Of a stretch of 17,141 nucleotides of DNA, positions 1 through 7,387 are shown in pieces; the stretch's first letter is position 1; each line of letters opens with the position of its first letter. Under the pieces are notes generated by a model, which was not told the DNA's origin, did not search any database, and saw only the letters and a program-made list of their open reading frames with translations. Position numbers and translations under genes: made by a program. Origin of the DNA: Bacillota bacterium (GTDB taxonomy: Bacteria > Bacillota > Clostridia > Oscillospirales > Acutalibacteraceae); contig JAEWBE010000051.1 of NCBI GenBank assembly GCA_023391275.1, positions 1-17,141 of the forward strand. Reading direction: 5' to 3'.

Positions 1-166
1 TGAAGTTGCAATGGAAGTTACTACAAAAGCGGTACAGCTCCACGGCGGTTATGGTTACACCAGAGAATATCCAGTTGAGCGCATGATGCGTGACGCGAAG
101 ATCACCGAGATTTATGAAGGAACCAGCGAAGTACAGCGTATGGTAATATCCTCTAATGAACTTTAA
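1..166 (+). CDS. Acyl-CoA dehydrogenase, C-terminal end (partial)
   Basis: Only the last 54 residues are inside the window; the first whole codon begins at base 2. The tail reads VQLHGGYGYTREYPVERMMR, then RDAKITEIYEGTSEVQR, and ends near MVISSNEL. This is the C-terminal signature of FAD-dependent acyl-CoA dehydrogenases. In the family, the Glu of the YEGTS motif is the catalytic base that takes or gives the alpha proton, and it is present here. The stop codon is about 30 bases before etfB, and etfB-etfA follow on the same strand, so the likely partner is the electron-transferring flavoprotein. A butyryl-CoA dehydrogenase (bcd) type role, reducing crotonyl-CoA or a longer enoyl-CoA, is the best inference. 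Chain-length preference cannot be read from this fragment. Confidence 0.93.
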   Translation, partial: EVAMEVTTKAVQLHGGYGYTREYPVERMMRDAKITEIYEGTSEVQRMVISSNEL

Positions 167-194
167 TCGCTAAAAAGCCCAGAAGGAGTGACAA

Positions 195-980
195 TTGTTG
201 AATATTGTAGTTTGTATAAAACAAGTTCCAAATACCAATGAAGTGAAATTGGATCCGGTAACCGGCACCCTTATCAGAGAAGGCGTGCCAAGTATTATTA
301 ATCCGGATGATAAAGCCGGCCTTGAAGCGGCTCTTCGTCTGAAAGATGAACAGGGCGCTCATGTTACCGTTCTCTCCATGGGGCCGCCGCAGGCTGATGT
401 AGCCCTGCGCGAGGCGCTTGCCATGGGTGCGGATGAAGCAATTCTTGTAACGGACAGAGCTTTTGGCGGCGCGGATACGCTGGCGACTTCTACTACGATT
501 GCCGCCGCACTCAGAACCCTTGACTATGATTTGATTCTGACCGGCCGTCAGGCCATTGATGGCGACACCGCACAGGTTGGTCCGCAGATTGCGGAGCATC
601 TTGGTATCCCGAATGTCAGTTATGCAGAGGATATTAAGGTGGAAGGCGATGAAATCACTGTAAAGCGCCAGTATGAGGACAGATACCATATTATCAAGGT
701 TAAAATGCCCTGCCTGATTACCGCTTTAAGCGAACTGAACAAACCGCGCTATATGACCCCCGGCGGGATTTTTGATGCTTACAGAGATACGGAAGTGAAA
801 ATTCTTACCCGTCAGGACCTTGATGTTGACGATGCAAACATCGGCTTAAAGGGCTCACCCACCAGAGTTTGGCAGACATTCACCAAGAGCCTGAAGGCTG
901 CCGGTCAGCTTGTAACGCTTGATCCGCAGGAATCAGCGGATTACATGCTGGAAAAGCTCAGAGAAAAATTCATTATATAG
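195..980 (+). CDS. etfB: Electron transfer flavoprotein, beta subunit
   Basis: EtfB pairs with EtfA to carry electrons to or from the acyl-CoA dehydrogenase encoded just upstream. The protein opens NIVVCIKQVPNTNEVKLDP and carries the family core LTGRQAIDGDTAQVGPQIAE, which lies in the nucleotide-binding region. Length is 261 residues, normal for the family. There is no ATG: two TTG codons stand in tandem at 195 and 198, after an AGAAGGAG ribosome binding site at 181-188 (spacing 6 or 9). A start at 198 would give MNIVVCIKQ, which fits the family slightly better. It lies about 30 bases after the dehydrogenase stop and 18 bases before etfA, so the three genes are almost certainly one operon. 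In anaerobic Clostridia such Etf complexes often bifurcate electrons from NADH to crotonyl-CoA and ferredoxin; that is inferred from family and context, not shown. Confidence 0.95.
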   Translation: MLNIVVCIKQVPNTNEVKLDPVTGTLIREGVPSIINPDDKAGLEAALRLKDEQGAHVTVLSMGPPQADVALREALAMGADEAILVTDRAFGGADTLATSTTIAAALRTLDYDLILTGRQAIDGDTAQVGPQIAEHLGIPNVSYAEDIKVEGDEITVKRQYEDRYHIIKVKMPCLITALSELNKPRYMTPGGIFDAYRDTEVKILTRQDLDVDDANIGLKGSPTRVWQTFTKSLKAAGQLVTLDPQESADYMLEKLREKFII

Positions 981-998
981 TTGAAAGTGGTGAGCAAG

Positions 999-2018
999 AT
1001 GGATATTCAGGAATATAAAGGCGTATTTATTTTTGTACAGCAGGTAGATCATAAAATTGCGGGCGTTTCCTTTGAACTTCTTGGCAAGGCCAAAGAGCTC
1101 GCGAAAGATATGGAAACAGAAGTAACGGCTGTTTTGCTCGGCTATCATGTTTCCGACCTTTGCAAAGAGCTGGCACGTTACGGTGCGGATAAAATTATTA
1201 CGGTGGACGAGAAAGCGCTTGAAGTCTACACTACTGAGCCGTATGCGCACGCTATGTATCATGTCATAGAAAAATATAAGCCGGCAGTCGTACTTTATGG
1301 TGCCACCGCAATCGGCCGCGACCTTGCGCCGCGCGTTTCTGCCAGAGTCAAAACCGGTTTGACTGCAGACTGCACCAAGCTTGAGGTTGCAGACGACGGT
1401 ACAAAGAACCTCAGAATGACGCGTCCGGCTTTCGGCGGGAATATTATGGCCACTATTCTGTGCCCGGACTACCGCCCGCAAATGGCGACTGTCCGTCCCG
1501 GTGTAATGCAAAAAATCAAGCCGATTGACGGTGCCGAGGTGCCGGTTGAAAAGTTTGAACTGGAGATTGGCGCAGATCACCAGAATGTTGAGATTCTGGA
1601 AATCATTAAGAAAGTATCCAATAAAATGGATATTCAGGATGCGAAAATTCTTGTTTCCGGCGGACGCGGCATGGGATGCCCGGAAAATTTCAAGGTTCTG
1701 CAGGATTTAGCCGACGCGCTCGGCGGCACAGTCAGTTCTTCCAGAGCGGCTGTTGATGCCGGCTGGGTTGAAAAGGATCTTCAGGTTGGCCAGACCGGCA
1801 AGACGGTTCGCCCGAACCTTTACATTGCCTGCGGTATTTCAGGCGCGATTCAGCATTTGGCCGGCATGGAGGACTCCGACGTGATTATTGCGATCAATAA
1901 AGATGAATCCGCTCCGATCTTTGAAGTTGCCGATTATGGCATTGTCGGGGATGTACTGAAAATTGTTCCTTTGTTTACGGAACAGGTTAAAAAGGCAATG
2001 GCTGCTCGCAACGCATAA
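999..2018 (+). CDS. etfA: Electron transfer flavoprotein, alpha subunit
   Basis: EtfA is the FAD-carrying partner of EtfB. The 339-residue protein has an N-terminal alpha/beta domain (about residues 1-200) and the C-terminal FAD domain (about 215-335). Visible FAD-domain motifs are SGGRGMGCPENF near 220, SSRAAVDAGW near 247, VGQTGKTV near 263, GISGAIQH at 279-286 and INKDESAPIF near 299. The open frame extends back to a TTG at 981, but the ATG at 999 is preferred because GGTGA lies six bases before it and family members start near MxIxEYKGV. It follows etfB by 18 bases and is the last gene of the unit, ending just before a hairpin terminator. No ferredoxin-like N-terminal extension is present. 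Confidence 0.95.
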   Translation: MDIQEYKGVFIFVQQVDHKIAGVSFELLGKAKELAKDMETEVTAVLLGYHVSDLCKELARYGADKIITVDEKALEVYTTEPYAHAMYHVIEKYKPAVVLYGATAIGRDLAPRVSARVKTGLTADCTKLEVADDGTKNLRMTRPAFGGNIMATILCPDYRPQMATVRPGVMQKIKPIDGAEVPVEKFELEIGADHQNVEILEIIKKVSNKMDIQDAKILVSGGRGMGCPENFKVLQDLADALGGTVSSSRAAVDAGWVEKDLQVGQTGKTVRPNLYIACGISGAIQHLAGMEDSDVIIAINKDESAPIFEVADYGIVGDVLKIVPLFTEQVKKAMAARNA

Positions 2019-2041
2019 TCCCAAATCTTCAACGCACAATG

Positions 2042-2088
2042 AGAGCCTGTATTCGGCGTAGAAATACGCTGTTTCAGGCTCTTTTTCT
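2042..2088 (+). terminator. Rho-independent terminator after etfA
   Basis: AGAGCCTG (2042-2049) pairs with CAGGCTCT (2075-2082). A second inner hairpin is GCGTA-gaaa-TACGC (2056-2069). A T-rich run follows at 2082-2086. It lies 24 bases after the etfA stop. Confidence 0.85.
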
Positions 2089-2122
2089 TATGCATTTCGG
2101 CATTAAATCGGCATTAAAAAGG

Positions 2123-2166
2123 AAAAGGCTCACAACTCTTTTTAACAGAAGTCGTGAGCCTTTTTT
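2123..2166. terminator. Second, probably bidirectional, terminator between etfA and pct
   Basis: AAAAGGCTCAC (2123-2133) pairs with GTGAGCCTTTT (2154-2164), extended by AAC/GTC with one mismatch. The A-run on the left and T-run on the right give a U-tract in both directions. It can therefore back up the etfA terminator and also stop the convergent CoA-transferase transcript, whose stop codon is at 2254. Confidence 0.8.
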
Positions 2167-2253
2167 ATTGTGCTTATTTCAAACAGTAAACTGATATGTT
2201 TCCCGGGGAATAAATGCAAAAGCAATGGGAAGTGCAGTTGGGCGGCAGGGATT

Positions 2254-3813
2254 CTATTTTTTCAATCCCATTTTTTCATCCCTGAAAATACGTGCGTCCA
2301 TTTTTTTCAAATCGGGGGAGACAATCGGCTTTACCGGCATATGAGCAAAAATGTCTTTTTCCATATCAACGCCCGGAGCAATTTCGCAGAGCATTACGCC
2401 ATCCTTTGTCAGCTGAAAAACCGCCCGCTCGGTAATGTACATTACCGGCTGGCCGGTCTTAACGGCCTGCTTTGCGCTGAATGTAATATGTTCCAGATTT
2501 TCTCTGAATTTGTTGACGCTGCCTTCGTTCACAATGTGCAATTCGCCGTTGATTATTTCTGTTTTCAGCCCTTTTGCGGTAAAGGTTCCGCAAAAGACCA
2601 ACTGTTTGGAATTTTGTGAAATATCGATGAATCCGCCGCAGCCGGGGAGCTTCGGCCCGAATTTTGAAACATTTACATTCCCGTCTTTATCAGATTCCGC
2701 AAATCCCAAGAAAGCCTGGTCAAGCCCACCGCCCTGATAGAAATCGAACATGGAAGGCTGTGAAATGATACATCTGGGGTTCAGGCTTACACCGAAGTCC
2801 AGCCCGCTTTGCGGGTTTCCGCCTGTAATACCGGATTCGACGGTCAGTGTAAACTTATTGGTAATCCCTTCTTCCATTGCTACAGAAGAAATGTATTCCG
2901 GAATGCCGATTCCAAGGTTCACAATGCTGTTGTTTTTTAATTCCATCGCGGCGCGTCGGGCGATAATTTTTTTATTTCCAAGCGGAGCAGGTACAAATTC
3001 CCCAAGTCCCATCTGATGCTCGCCGGAGAAGCCCGGGTTGTACTGCGTACCGAAGGTCTGCATGTGGTTTCTCATGTCTGAAGCAACGACAACGGCGTCC
3101 ACGAGTATTCCGGGGACCTCAACCTTCTGCGGGTCCAGGGATCCGGCCTTCACCACGCGTTCCACCTGAACAACTACAGTACCCCCGGAGTTTTTACAGG
3201 CTTGTGCCACTGCAAGGACTTCTGCCTTTACACCCGAGCGTTCCAGTGAAATGTTTCCATCCTCATCGGCATATGTCCCGGATAAAATGCAGAAATCAAC
3301 AGGATGTGTCTTATAAAAAAGGTATTCCTTTCCGTCAATCTCCATCAGTTTTACAAGATCTTCCGCTTGAGCTGTCAAGTTATTTAACTTGCCGCCTAAA
3401 AGTCTTGGATCAACAAAGGTGCCCAAACCGACATGGGTGATGGTGCCCGGTTTGTGAGCCGCAGCGTCCCTGAACATGTGGGTTGTGACACCCTGCGGGA
3501 AGTCATAAGCAAGAATTTTATTATCGGCAGCCATCTTTCCGAGTTTCGGGGCAAGGCCCCAATGTCCGCCAATTGCACGACGGGTCATACCTTCATGAGC
3601 GAAGTGATTTAATCCTTTTTCCTTGGTATCGCCCTGCGCGGCACAAAAAAGTAAGGTTAGATTATTGGGAGCACCGGTCTCTAAAAAACGTTCCTCAATT
3701 GCAATTGCAATTTCTTCCGGAAAAGATGCACCAATAAAACCGCTTGTTGCAAAATTTGCATGGTCGGGAACCAAATCCGCCGCCTGGCGCGCGGTTAATA
3801 TTTTCACAGCCAT
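2254..3813 (-). CDS. pct: Class I acyl-CoA:acetate/propionate CoA-transferase (Pct/YdiF type)
   Basis: A 519-residue protein with alpha- and beta-type halves fused in one chain, as in propionate CoA-transferase and E. coli YdiF. The N-terminal half has a Gly-rich stretch (FATSGFIGAS, 21-30); the C-terminal half contains NLGIGIPEYIS (299-309) and TVESGITGG (324-332). Glu326 fits the active-site Glu of the family, which forms the enzyme-CoA thioester (Glu324 in the Clostridium propionicum enzyme). Length separates it from the roughly 440-residue butyryl-CoA:acetate transferases. The enzyme moves CoA between short-chain acids such as acetate, propionate, lactate or butyrate; the exact pair cannot be read here. 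Start ATG follows GGAGGG with a 7-base gap. It has its own promoter and is convergent with the acyl-CoA dehydrogenase/Etf unit, which suggests a role in the same fermentation. Confidence 0.88.
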   Translation of the reverse strand: MAVKILTARQAADLVPDHANFATSGFIGASFPEEIAIAIEERFLETGAPNNLTLLFCAAQGDTKEKGLNHFAHEGMTRRAIGGHWGLAPKLGKMAADNKILAYDFPQGVTTHMFRDAAAHKPGTITHVGLGTFVDPRLLGGKLNNLTAQAEDLVKLMEIDGKEYLFYKTHPVDFCILSGTYADEDGNISLERSGVKAEVLAVAQACKNSGGTVVVQVERVVKAGSLDPQKVEVPGILVDAVVVASDMRNHMQTFGTQYNPGFSGEHQMGLGEFVPAPLGNKKIIARRAAMELKNNSIVNLGIGIPEYISSVAMEEGITNKFTLTVESGITGGNPQSGLDFGVSLNPRCIISQPSMFDFYQGGGLDQAFLGFAESDKDGNVNVSKFGPKLPGCGGFIDISQNSKQLVFCGTFTAKGLKTEIINGELHIVNEGSVNKFRENLEHITFSAKQAVKTGQPVMYITERAVFQLTKDGVMLCEIAPGVDMEKDIFAHMPVKPIVSPDLKKMDARIFRDEKMGLKK

Positions 3814-3844
3814 TCATCAACCCTCCGAAGTAAACTTTGTTAAT

Positions 3845-3873
3845 ATTATATCATTCTTTCACATTGAATTCAA
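3845..3873 (-). promoter_or_regulatory. Sigma-A-type promoter of pct, with an overlapping palindrome
   Basis: On the minus strand: TTGAAT (-35, 3868-3873), 17-base spacer, TATAAT (-10, 3845-3850). The -35 box lies inside a perfect 10-bp palindrome, TTGAATTCAA (3864-3873), which could be a regulator half-site pair or chance in AT-rich DNA. Confidence 0.75.
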
Positions 3874-4003
3874 GCCAATTGAAGGCGAAACCGACCAAAT
3901 TCGATAAAAACCCGTTCAAAATATTTATCAGATTATAATAATATAATAGAAATAACTGTAAAATTGAAATAAAATATGTTAAAATATTCTTATCATATGA
4001 ACA

Positions 4004-4010
4004 AGAAGGT
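4004..4010 (+). promoter_or_regulatory. Ribosome binding site that sets the WYL regulator start
   Basis: AGAAGGT lies 7 bases before the ATG at 4018. The earlier in-frame ATGs at 3976 and 3997 have no comparable site. The upstream DNA is very AT-rich (TATAAT at 3934-3939 and 3942-3947, TTGAAA at 3964-3969) and probably holds the promoter, but I cannot pick a well-spaced pair. Confidence 0.6.
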
Positions 4011-4017
4011 ACCTGAT

Positions 4018-5040
4018 ATGGCGAATAACGGAAATTCTAAACTTAAGCTTTTACTGTTGCGGGAATTGCTGAACAGATATTCCGATGAGGAGCACCCAAT
4101 TTCCTCCGGAGAATTATGTGAACTTCTGGAAAAGTTTGGGGTTTCCTGTGAGCGTAAATCCATTTACCGCGATATCGCTGTTCTAACTGATTTTGGGATT
4201 GATATCATCAGCACGCGCGCCCCAAGGCCGGGTTTCTTTGTCGCCAAGCGTGAATTTGAATTACCGGAGGTTCGCCTTTTAATGGACGCAGTACTTACCG
4301 CGCCCTTCATTACCAATAAAAAGACAGCCGAGCTAACAGGAAAGCTTCAAAAGCTTTTAAGCTGTTATCAGGCTGACAGTATGGTAAAACAGATTTATGT
4401 GGATCAGCGCATTAAATTTGATAATGAGGAAATCTACTATACAATTGATTCCATTAACCGAGCGATTGCGGCAAACAAACAAATTTCATTTTTGTATTAT
4501 CACAAGGTTATCGTCAATCAAAAAGCACTGTTTGATAAAGGGCGGGAATTTCAAATCAGCCCGTATGCCCTGCTGTGGGCAAATGACAAGTATTATCTTG
4601 CGGGAAATTACAATAAGTATGATAATGTAAGCAATTATCGTCTGGACCGTATGAAACACGCTGTGGTTACCGGTTTGGATTCCCGGCCGTTTACTGAAGT
4701 CAGCCCGTATCGGAATTTTTTTGATACGGCAGATTATCTGCGAAAATCCTTTAATATGTATAACGGGGAACAGGAGATGATTGAGCTGCGCTGTTCCAAT
4801 ACTATTTTGGAAGCAGTGGCGGATAAATTCGGGAATGAAACTGAATTTTCCTGCCATGATGAAAATGCGTTTACTGTAAGAGCGCATGTTTATGTGAGTG
4901 AAGGCCTGGTAGAGTGGCTGCTGCAGTACGGGGGCCGGATTACCGTCCAATCCCCCAAACGGCTGCGGCTGGAGATGATAAAACAAATTGAACAAATGAA
5001 TACGTCATATCAGATTACTGAAGAAACACATGTTCAATAA
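4018..5040 (+). CDS. WYL-domain transcriptional regulator with N-terminal HTH
   Basis: A 340-residue DNA-binding protein of the HTH-WYL class, whose WYL domain is thought to sense ligands (nucleic acids or nucleotides in studied cases). The N-terminal winged helix-turn-helix (about residues 5-75) shows SSGELCELLEKFGVS and the recognition-helix pattern ERKSIYRDIAVL. The WYL core is at about 130-220, with FQISPYALLWANDKYYLAGN and NYRLDRM; a C-terminal WCX-like region follows (VEWLLQYGG). The start was chosen by the ribosome binding site at 4004-4010; an ATG at 3976 would add 14 residues. It is divergent from pct with about 200 bp between them, which makes pct a candidate target. The 3' end overlaps the convergent mntP by 26 bp. 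The ligand and regulon are unknown. Confidence 0.85.
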   Translation: MANNGNSKLKLLLLRELLNRYSDEEHPISSGELCELLEKFGVSCERKSIYRDIAVLTDFGIDIISTRAPRPGFFVAKREFELPEVRLLMDAVLTAPFITNKKTAELTGKLQKLLSCYQADSMVKQIYVDQRIKFDNEEIYYTIDSINRAIAANKQISFLYYHKVIVNQKALFDKGREFQISPYALLWANDKYYLAGNYNKYDNVSNYRLDRMKHAVVTGLDSRPFTEVSPYRNFFDTADYLRKSFNMYNGEQEMIELRCSNTILEAVADKFGNETEFSCHDENAFTVRAHVYVSEGLVEWLLQYGGRITVQSPKRLRLEMIKQIEQMNTSYQITEETHVQ

Positions 5041-5599
5041 ATATCTTCAATCCGATGCCGACCAGAACGATTCCTCCTATAACCTCAGCTTTTGAAGAGC
5101 ACAAAATTCCAAATTTATGGCCGATGTATACGCCGACAAGACAGATCAGAAATGTGATCAGTCCGATAATTCCGATAGACAGGAGCAGGAAAGGAATGGT
5201 CGAAGCGCCAACCGCAGTGGGCAGGATGATTCCTGTAATCAATGCGTCAATGCTGGTTGCAACCGCCAGGGCAATCAATTTTCTCAGACTGATATCGTCC
5301 TGCTTGCCGTATTCACCGCAATGCGCTTTTTTTCGTGACTCTGCAATCATTTGAATTCCAATAAAGGAAAGCAGTAGCAGCGCAACCCAATGGTCCACCG
5401 TGCTGATAAAATGTTCGCCCGCTTTTCCGACCATCCAGCCCAGCATCGGCATCGCGGCCTGAAAAACACCAAAGCAGAGCGCCAGTTTCATAGCGAAAGC
5501 AAGGGTGACTTTTTTGGTGATCGCGCCGTTTGTTATGCTTACGGCGAAAGCATCCATCGAAAGCCCAACCGCAATGCCGACCAGTGAAATATAATCCAT
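5015..5599 (-). CDS. mntP: MntP-type manganese efflux pump
   Basis: A 194-residue integral membrane protein of the MntP (YebN) family, which exports Mn2+ and protects against manganese excess. It looks like six transmembrane helices in two related halves. The repeated metal-site motifs are LSMDAFAVS with Asp16 and TSIDALITG with Asp118, both intact. The loop after the third helix (about residues 86-106) is polar and carries HCGEYGKQDD. The start ATG at 5599 follows GGAGG with a 5-base gap; the open frame extends 8 codons further upstream, past this site. It has its own promoter. Its last 26 bases lie antisense to the end of the WYL regulator gene, and no separate terminator is visible, so its transcript may run under that gene. 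Confidence 0.93.
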   Translation of the reverse strand: MDYISLVGIAVGLSMDAFAVSITNGAITKKVTLAFAMKLALCFGVFQAAMPMLGWMVGKAGEHFISTVDHWVALLLLSFIGIQMIAESRKKAHCGEYGKQDDISLRKLIALAVATSIDALITGIILPTAVGASTIPFLLLSIGIIGLITFLICLVGVYIGHKFGILCSSKAEVIGGIVLVGIGLKIFIEHVFLQ

Positions 5600-5631
5600 A
5601 GTATCCTCCGAATTAATACACAATAAAAATA

Positions 5632-5660
5632 ATAATACATTTAATGATTTCCAATGTCAA
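5632..5660 (-). promoter_or_regulatory. Sigma-A-type promoter of mntP
   Basis: On the minus strand: a consensus TTGACA (-35, 5655-5660), 17-base spacer, TATTAT (-10, 5632-5637), with the ribosome binding site at 5605-5609. The leader is only about 25 bases, too short for a yybP-ykoY manganese riboswitch. Confidence 0.8.
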
Positions 5661-5676
5661 ATTTTTTTACAAGTTT

Positions 5677-5703
5677 ATTCCTGTTATTTTCAATAGCAGG
5701 AAT
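5677..5703. repeat. 27-bp inverted repeat between mntP and glpK
   Basis: ATTCCTGTTATT (5677-5688), spacer TTC, AATAGCAGGAAT (5692-5703). The 12-bp arms match except for one position (a G-T pair in the hairpin form). There is no following T-run, so it is not a terminator. It sits 17 bases upstream of the mntP -35 box and about 33 bases before the glpK start, a place fitting an operator for either gene. Confidence 0.65.
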
Positions 5704-5735
5704 CATTATAAATCCGTTGTGAAGGAGACTGCGCT

Positions 5736-7238
5736 ATGCAAATCGGTAAATATATCATGGCTTTGGATCAGGGGACGACCAGCTCCCGCGCCATCATTTT
5801 TAACACATATGGTGCGATTGTGGGGATGGGGCAAAAGGAGTTTGAGCAATATTATCCGCAGCCCGGCTATGTGGAGCATGATCCGGTCGAAATTCTGGAA
5901 ACACAGCTGTACGCCATGCGCGAAGCCGTGGCACAAGCAGGGATTAAGGCGGACGATATTGCGGCTATCGGGATTACCAATCAGCGGGAAACCACTGTTG
6001 CATGGGACTCCGTCACGGGTGTGCCTGTCTGCAATGCGATTGTGTGGCAGTGCAGGCGCACGGCGCCTGAATGCGAGCGGCTGAAGAAAAAGGGCATGTC
6101 CGACTATATCTATGATACGACAGGATTGATTATCGATGCTTATTTTTCCGGCACCAAAATGAAATGGATTCTGGACAATGTTCCGGCGGCAAAAGAACTT
6201 GCGGCAAAGGGGAGGCTTCGCTTCGGAACCATTGATACGTGGCTTATATTTTCTCTGACGGACGGAAAAACATATGTGACCGATGTTTCCAATGCGTCCC
6301 GCACGATGCTGTTTGATATTCACAGGCTGAGGTGGGATGACCGCATGCTGCAGGAACTTGGTATTCCGCGCAGCGCTCTGCCCCAGGTTGTCGAATCCAG
6401 CGGAATTGTAGGAATGTGCCAAAGCCCGGTGCTCGGAATGGAAATTCCGATTGCCGGTATTGCGGGTGATCAGCACGCGGCGTTGTTCGGTCAGTGCTGT
6501 TTTGAGCCGGGTATGGCGAAAAACACGTATGGTACAGGATGTTTTATTCTTATGAATACGGGCACGCAGCCGGTAAAATCCACCAACGGCCTGCTTACCA
6601 CCATCGGTTGGAGCGTAAACGGCCGGGTGACCTATGCGCTGGAAGGCAGCGCTTTCCATGCGGGGTCTGCCATCAATTGGATGCGGGACGGAATTAAAAT
6701 CATTCAGGAGCCGCATGATGCGGATTTGATGGCGGAAAGTGTTGGGGACAGCGGCGGTGTGGTTTTTGTGCCTGCGTTTACCGGCCTTGGCGCACCCTAT
6801 TGGGATATGTATGCGCGCGGGATATTAATCGGCATGACACGGGGAACCACCGACGCGCACATTGCGAGGGCGGTCCTTGAAAGCATTGCGTTTGAGAGTT
6901 ATGACCTGTTCCAGTGCATGCAGAATGATTCCGGCGTGCCGATTAAAGAATTGCGTGTGGACGGCGGAGTCAGCAAAAGCCGCTTTCTCATGCAGTTTCA
7001 GTCGGATTTGATCCATTGTACGGTCTGCCGGCCTTCCTGTGTGGAAACAACAGCCATGGGTGCAGCGATGCTTGCCGGAATTGCGGTGGGGGTCTGGGAC
7101 GATTTGGAGGAGCTCGGTAACCTGTGGAAAGCGCAAACGGCGTTTTATCCATCAATGGAGCAGGCCAAAAAAGAGAAATTACTTTCTCGCTGGCACAAAG
7201 CGGTCGAGCGTTGCCGCGGTTGGGAAATGGAAGAGTAA
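5736..7238 (+). CDS. glpK: Glycerol kinase
   Basis: GlpK phosphorylates glycerol to sn-glycerol-3-phosphate with ATP in the cytoplasm. The product can enter glycolysis or feed PlsY-dependent lipid synthesis (gene at 15663). The 500-residue length is normal for this FGGY-family kinase. Visible motifs: MALDQGTTSSRAI (8-20, nucleotide-binding loop), TNQRET (81-86, glycerol contact), GIAGDQHAALFGQ (241-253, catalytic Asp245), GTGCF (266-270) and PAFTGLGAPYWD (346-357). Most GlpKs have GDQQAA where this has GDQHAA. The His phosphorylated by HPr in Bacillus and Enterococcus GlpK, just before the G-x-x-I/V-P-I-A-G stretch, seems to be replaced by Pro231, with one residue fewer there. The start follows GAAGGAG with an 8-base gap. 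No glpF or glpD is adjacent, and no clear terminator follows. Confidence 0.96.
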   Translation: MQIGKYIMALDQGTTSSRAIIFNTYGAIVGMGQKEFEQYYPQPGYVEHDPVEILETQLYAMREAVAQAGIKADDIAAIGITNQRETTVAWDSVTGVPVCNAIVWQCRRTAPECERLKKKGMSDYIYDTTGLIIDAYFSGTKMKWILDNVPAAKELAAKGRLRFGTIDTWLIFSLTDGKTYVTDVSNASRTMLFDIHRLRWDDRMLQELGIPRSALPQVVESSGIVGMCQSPVLGMEIPIAGIAGDQHAALFGQCCFEPGMAKNTYGTGCFILMNTGTQPVKSTNGLLTTIGWSVNGRVTYALEGSAFHAGSAINWMRDGIKIIQEPHDADLMAESVGDSGGVVFVPAFTGLGAPYWDMYARGILIGMTRGTTDAHIARAVLESIAFESYDLFQCMQNDSGVPIKELRVDGGVSKSRFLMQFQSDLIHCTVCRPSCVETTAMGAAMLAGIAVGVWDDLEELGNLWKAQTAFYPSMEQAKKEKLLSRWHKAVERCRGWEMEE

Positions 7239-7281
7239 ATGTTTTTAAAACCGTCCAGATCATGAGTCAAAAATGATACAG

Positions 7282-7320
7282 CAGTATTTTTCACAAAGAA
7301 TTTAAAATAATACTGTGAAA
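7282..7320. repeat. Two interlocking inverted repeats upstream of hisH
   Basis: CAGTATT (7282-7288) is inverted as AATACTG (7309-7315), and TTTCACA (7289-7295) is inverted as TGTGAAA (7314-7320). The order is A-B-A'-B', so the two hairpins would compete. The block ends four bases before the hisH -35 box. It may be an operator or a weak glpK 3' hairpin. Confidence 0.4.
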
Positions 7321-7323
7321 GAT

Positions 7324-7352
7324 TTGCCTTTAGCAAGATAAAGTGATAAAAT
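7324..7352 (+). promoter_or_regulatory. Sigma-A-type promoter of hisHF
   Basis: TTGCCT (-35, 7324-7329), 17-base spacer, TAAAAT (-10, 7347-7352), with the hisH ATG at 7388. No T-box or long leader is present, since the distance from -10 to start is only about 35 bases. Confidence 0.65.
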
Positions 7353-7387
7353 ATAGCTATAAAATTTGATGCAAAGGATACGGTATC

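Noticed and set aside
2170..2619. A 149-codon plus-strand open frame opposite the CoA-transferase
   Set aside because: It lies entirely antisense to a clearly conserved gene, has no ribosome binding site, and its translation has no domain-like pattern. The same holds for the antisense frames at 153-689, 933-1580 and 5706-6716.
3976..4017. A longer start for the WYL regulator at 3976
   Set aside because: There is no ribosome binding site before it, the stretch is probably promoter or leader, and AGAAGGT fits the ATG at 4018.
5600..5735. A yybP-ykoY manganese riboswitch before mntP
   Set aside because: The mntP promoter leaves a leader of only about 25 bases, and the usual conserved loop sequences are not present in the gap.
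7239..7281. An intrinsic terminator for glpK
   Set aside because: I found no stem followed by a T-run here; the repeats at 7282-7320 lack a T-run.
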